Positions 34,127 through 35,498 of a stretch of DNA of 35,498 bases are shown here, in pieces (position 1 is the first letter of the stretch; every line of letters starts with the position of its first letter). The notes under the pieces are model-generated. The model searched no databases. It had not been told where the DNA came from and was given only the letters and a program-made list of their open reading frames with translations. Position numbers and translations under genes: made by a program. This DNA is from Segatella hominis (GTDB lineage: Bacteria; Bacteroidota; Bacteroidia; Bacteroidales; Bacteroidaceae): positions 1-35,498 of the forward strand of contig NZ_SGVY01000040.1 in the NCBI RefSeq assembly GCF_004535825.1. Direction: 5' to 3'.

Positions 34127-34738
34127 TTATTTATTGCAGTCACAACCGCCCTCGCAGTTGTCACCTTCGCAATTTCCATCCTTGCAGTCGCCACCGCAGT
34201 TCTCGCAGCTACCGCCGCAACCCTGTTGACCTTCACCGCTCAGGAGCTTAGCCATGTGTGCAACCTCTTCTGCAGTAGCCTCGCGGTTTTCCAAAACCTC
34301 ACCACAGAAGTTGAGCTTCTTGCCTGACAATGGGTGGTTGAGGTCGATCTTAACCTTGTCCTCAGAGATAGCTAATACAAGACCTAAGAAACGGTTACCA
34401 TCCTCGTTCTGAAGAGGAATTACTGCACCAACCTGTACATGCTGAGCATCAAACTGACCGTTGATAGTGAAGATTTGCTTGTCGAGTTCGATGACACGCT
34501 CGTCGAAATGATCACCATAAGCCTGGTCTGGAGTCAATTCGAAGTCAAACTCAGCACCTTTCTCGAGGTTGACTACCTGCTCCTCGAATGAAGGGAGAGT
34601 AGCACCCATACCGCTTACGAAGATGAAAGGACGCTCGTCAGCAGTCTTCTCAAGCAATTCTTCGTTACCATCGTCACCTTTTGTTGTGTCATAGAGTGAG
34701 TATGACAAAACGATAAATTTGTTTTTTGTTTCTTCCAT
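34127..34738 (-). CDS. slyD: SlyD-type FKBP peptidyl-prolyl isomerase
   Basis: The 203-residue protein is a SlyD-like FKBP isomerase and chaperone: an FKBP half with FVSGMGATLPSFEEQVV and FDFELTPDQAYGDHF, an inserted flap domain (about 80-130) and NHPLSGKKLNF. The tail (170-203) has eight Cys (174, 178, 181, 185, 190, 195, 199, 201) in Gly/Asp/Glu context and no His, likely a metal-binding tail as in E. coli SlyD, whose tail is His-rich. The substitution of Cys for His suggests a different metal preference. Confidence 0.9.
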   Translation of the reverse strand: MEETKNKFIVLSYSLYDTTKGDDGNEELLEKTADERPFIFVSGMGATLPSFEEQVVNLEKGAEFDFELTPDQAYGDHFDERVIELDKQIFTINGQFDAQHVQVGAVIPLQNEDGNRFLGLVLAISEDKVKIDLNHPLSGKKLNFCGEVLENREATAEEVAHMAKLLSGEGQQGCGGSCENCGGDCKDGNCEGDNCEGGCDCNK

Positions 34739-34893
34739 TTTATTTATTTTTTATTTTATTATAGTCACTTTTTACCATTTATTTTTTTTGCTAACAATTT
34801 TGGATCTTTGATTTTTACTGTGGTTTCTTTATTGATAATTTAGAAGATTACCCCAGTATATGAAAAGTCCAAAAGGACAAAGAACCAAATGGT

Positions 34894-35169
34894 TTATTTC
34901 TTGGTTCTTTTTCTTTTCTGAACTCCTTTTACCATTTCCATGCGCTCCAGATAAATAGGGCGCCATTTGTCAATGATGTCTTGCAAGCTCTTGCTTTGTT
35001 GCGCGAGTTGTCCATATTCCTCAGAATCCAACAGATTTTCCTTCTTAAGTTCAAGCATGCGAGCTAAGAGATGTTTCTGGTGTTCTTCCGCAGCTTTGAG
35101 TTGGTTTCCTAACTTTTCCAGACTCTCCATGAAAGCAAGCGCTTTGTCTATATGATTTTGTTCTTCCAT
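34894..35169 (-). CDS. Small coiled-coil protein of unknown function
   Basis: I do not recognise a family for this 91-residue protein. It is highly charged, with long helical heptad-like stretches (IDKALAFMESLEKLGNQLKA and SKSLQDIIDKWRPIYLERM) and a basic tail (KRKRTKK). It probably forms a coiled coil. A promoter with TTTG and TACCTTTG lies upstream at 35218-35250. Confidence 0.65.
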   Translation of the reverse strand: MEEQNHIDKALAFMESLEKLGNQLKAAEEHQKHLLARMLELKKENLLDSEEYGQLAQQSKSLQDIIDKWRPIYLERMEMVKGVQKRKRTKK

Positions 35170-35217
35170 ATATCTTATTCTACATGATTATATATATAGG
35201 TGTTTGCACATTGACTG

Positions 35218-35250
35218 CAAAGGTACAATAAAAAATCGACAATCGGCAAA
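35218..35250 (-). promoter_or_regulatory. Promoter of the small coiled-coil protein gene
   Basis: On the minus strand TTTG (35247-35250), 21 nt, TACCTTTG (35218-35225), about 50 bp before the ATG. The spacing is slightly long. Confidence 0.6.
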
Positions 35251-35368
35251 GAATGTGAAAGAAATTATTCCACTTTGCTATATTTCCCCTTTATATTCTT
35301 GATTACATACTGTTTGTCTTGTCCTAGAAAAAGTTGACACAGTATAAATCAACTTAAAAATAATAAAT

Positions 35369-35498
35369 ATGGACAAAGACAAAATGGATTTAGCGTTGAG
35401 CATAGCTCGCAGTTATTATCAGTATCATGTACCAGTTAGAGAAATTATGGCAAAAATGTCAATTAGCAGTACTTCAGTTTACAGAATTCTTGGTAACT
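35369..35498 (+). CDS. Helix-turn-helix protein, N-terminal fragment cut by the window edge
   Basis: An open frame of 43 codons runs off the right edge. It starts MDKDKMDLALSIARSYYQYH and contains a helix-turn-helix in VPVREIMAKMSISSTSVYRI. The pattern is like resolvase, SorC or transposase N-termini. Just upstream (35320-35340) is TGTCCTAGAAAAAG continuing into GTTGACAC, which looks like an insertion-sequence terminal repeat, so this may be the start of a transposase gene. The rest of the gene is needed to decide. Confidence 0.55.
   Translation, partial: MDKDKMDLALSIARSYYQYHVPVREIMAKMSISSTSVYRILGN

Overview
The window looks like a chromosomal piece of a Bacteroidota, most likely a Prevotellaceae bacterium (Segatella/Prevotella type). 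The evidence is AT-rich intergenic DNA, several promoters of the Bacteroidota form (TTTG, about 19 nt, TAnnTTTG), a short primary sigma factor without region 1.1, a type IX secretion C-terminal sorting domain, a PorT-like outer-membrane barrel and paired AAA-ATPase_like genes. The genus is inferred from general resemblance only.

Positions 1-589 hold no gene but are dense in short repeats: four ~21-bp copies every 32-33 bp, three 13-bp copies every 22 bp plus one inverted copy, and a cluster of TGTCACC boxes. They lead into a truncated AAA-ATPase_like gene (590-1741, +) with a decayed tail.

Positions 1921-19009 (all minus strand) are an exopolysaccharide or capsule locus of the Wzx/Wzy type. 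In transcription order it holds a chain-length protein, a Wzy-like polymerase, a Wzx flippase, a fucosyltransferase-fold enzyme, a polysaccharide pyruvyl transferase, GT4, GT2 and GT4-like glycosyltransferases, GT2, a DegT aminotransferase, a PglC-like phosphoglycosyl transferase, a membrane CapD/WbpM-like 4,6-dehydratase and a second phosphoglycosyl transferase. The last five could make a UDP-linked amino/deoxy sugar and load it on undecaprenyl phosphate. The rest would extend, decorate, flip and polymerise the repeat unit. No Wza exporter, tyrosine kinase or UpxY/NusG-like antiterminator is seen. The locus is interrupted at 7741-9078 by a self-contained toxin, HigA-like antitoxin and SecB-like chaperone module with its own consensus promoter, operator-like palindrome and terminator hairpin. 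Beside it lie a decayed glycosyltransferase remnant (7436-7604) and a 112-bp MITE-like element (10790-10901). A second truncated AAA-ATPase_like gene (19116-20285, -) stands directly upstream of the locus, so two related genes in opposite orientation bracket it. The only consensus promoter I find at the head of the locus is the one in front of that gene.

Positions 20494-35169 are ordinary chromosome: a YitT-family membrane protein, DUF4250 and uvrA, a small type IX-secreted protein, a LysM/periplasmic-binding protein + PorT-like barrel + MFS operon, a WG-repeat protein, rpoD, a POT peptide transporter, aroC, a SlyD-type FKBP isomerase and a small coiled-coil protein. Several clear intrinsic terminators separate these units. 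At the right edge (35369-35498) a helix-turn-helix protein begins, perhaps the start of an insertion sequence.
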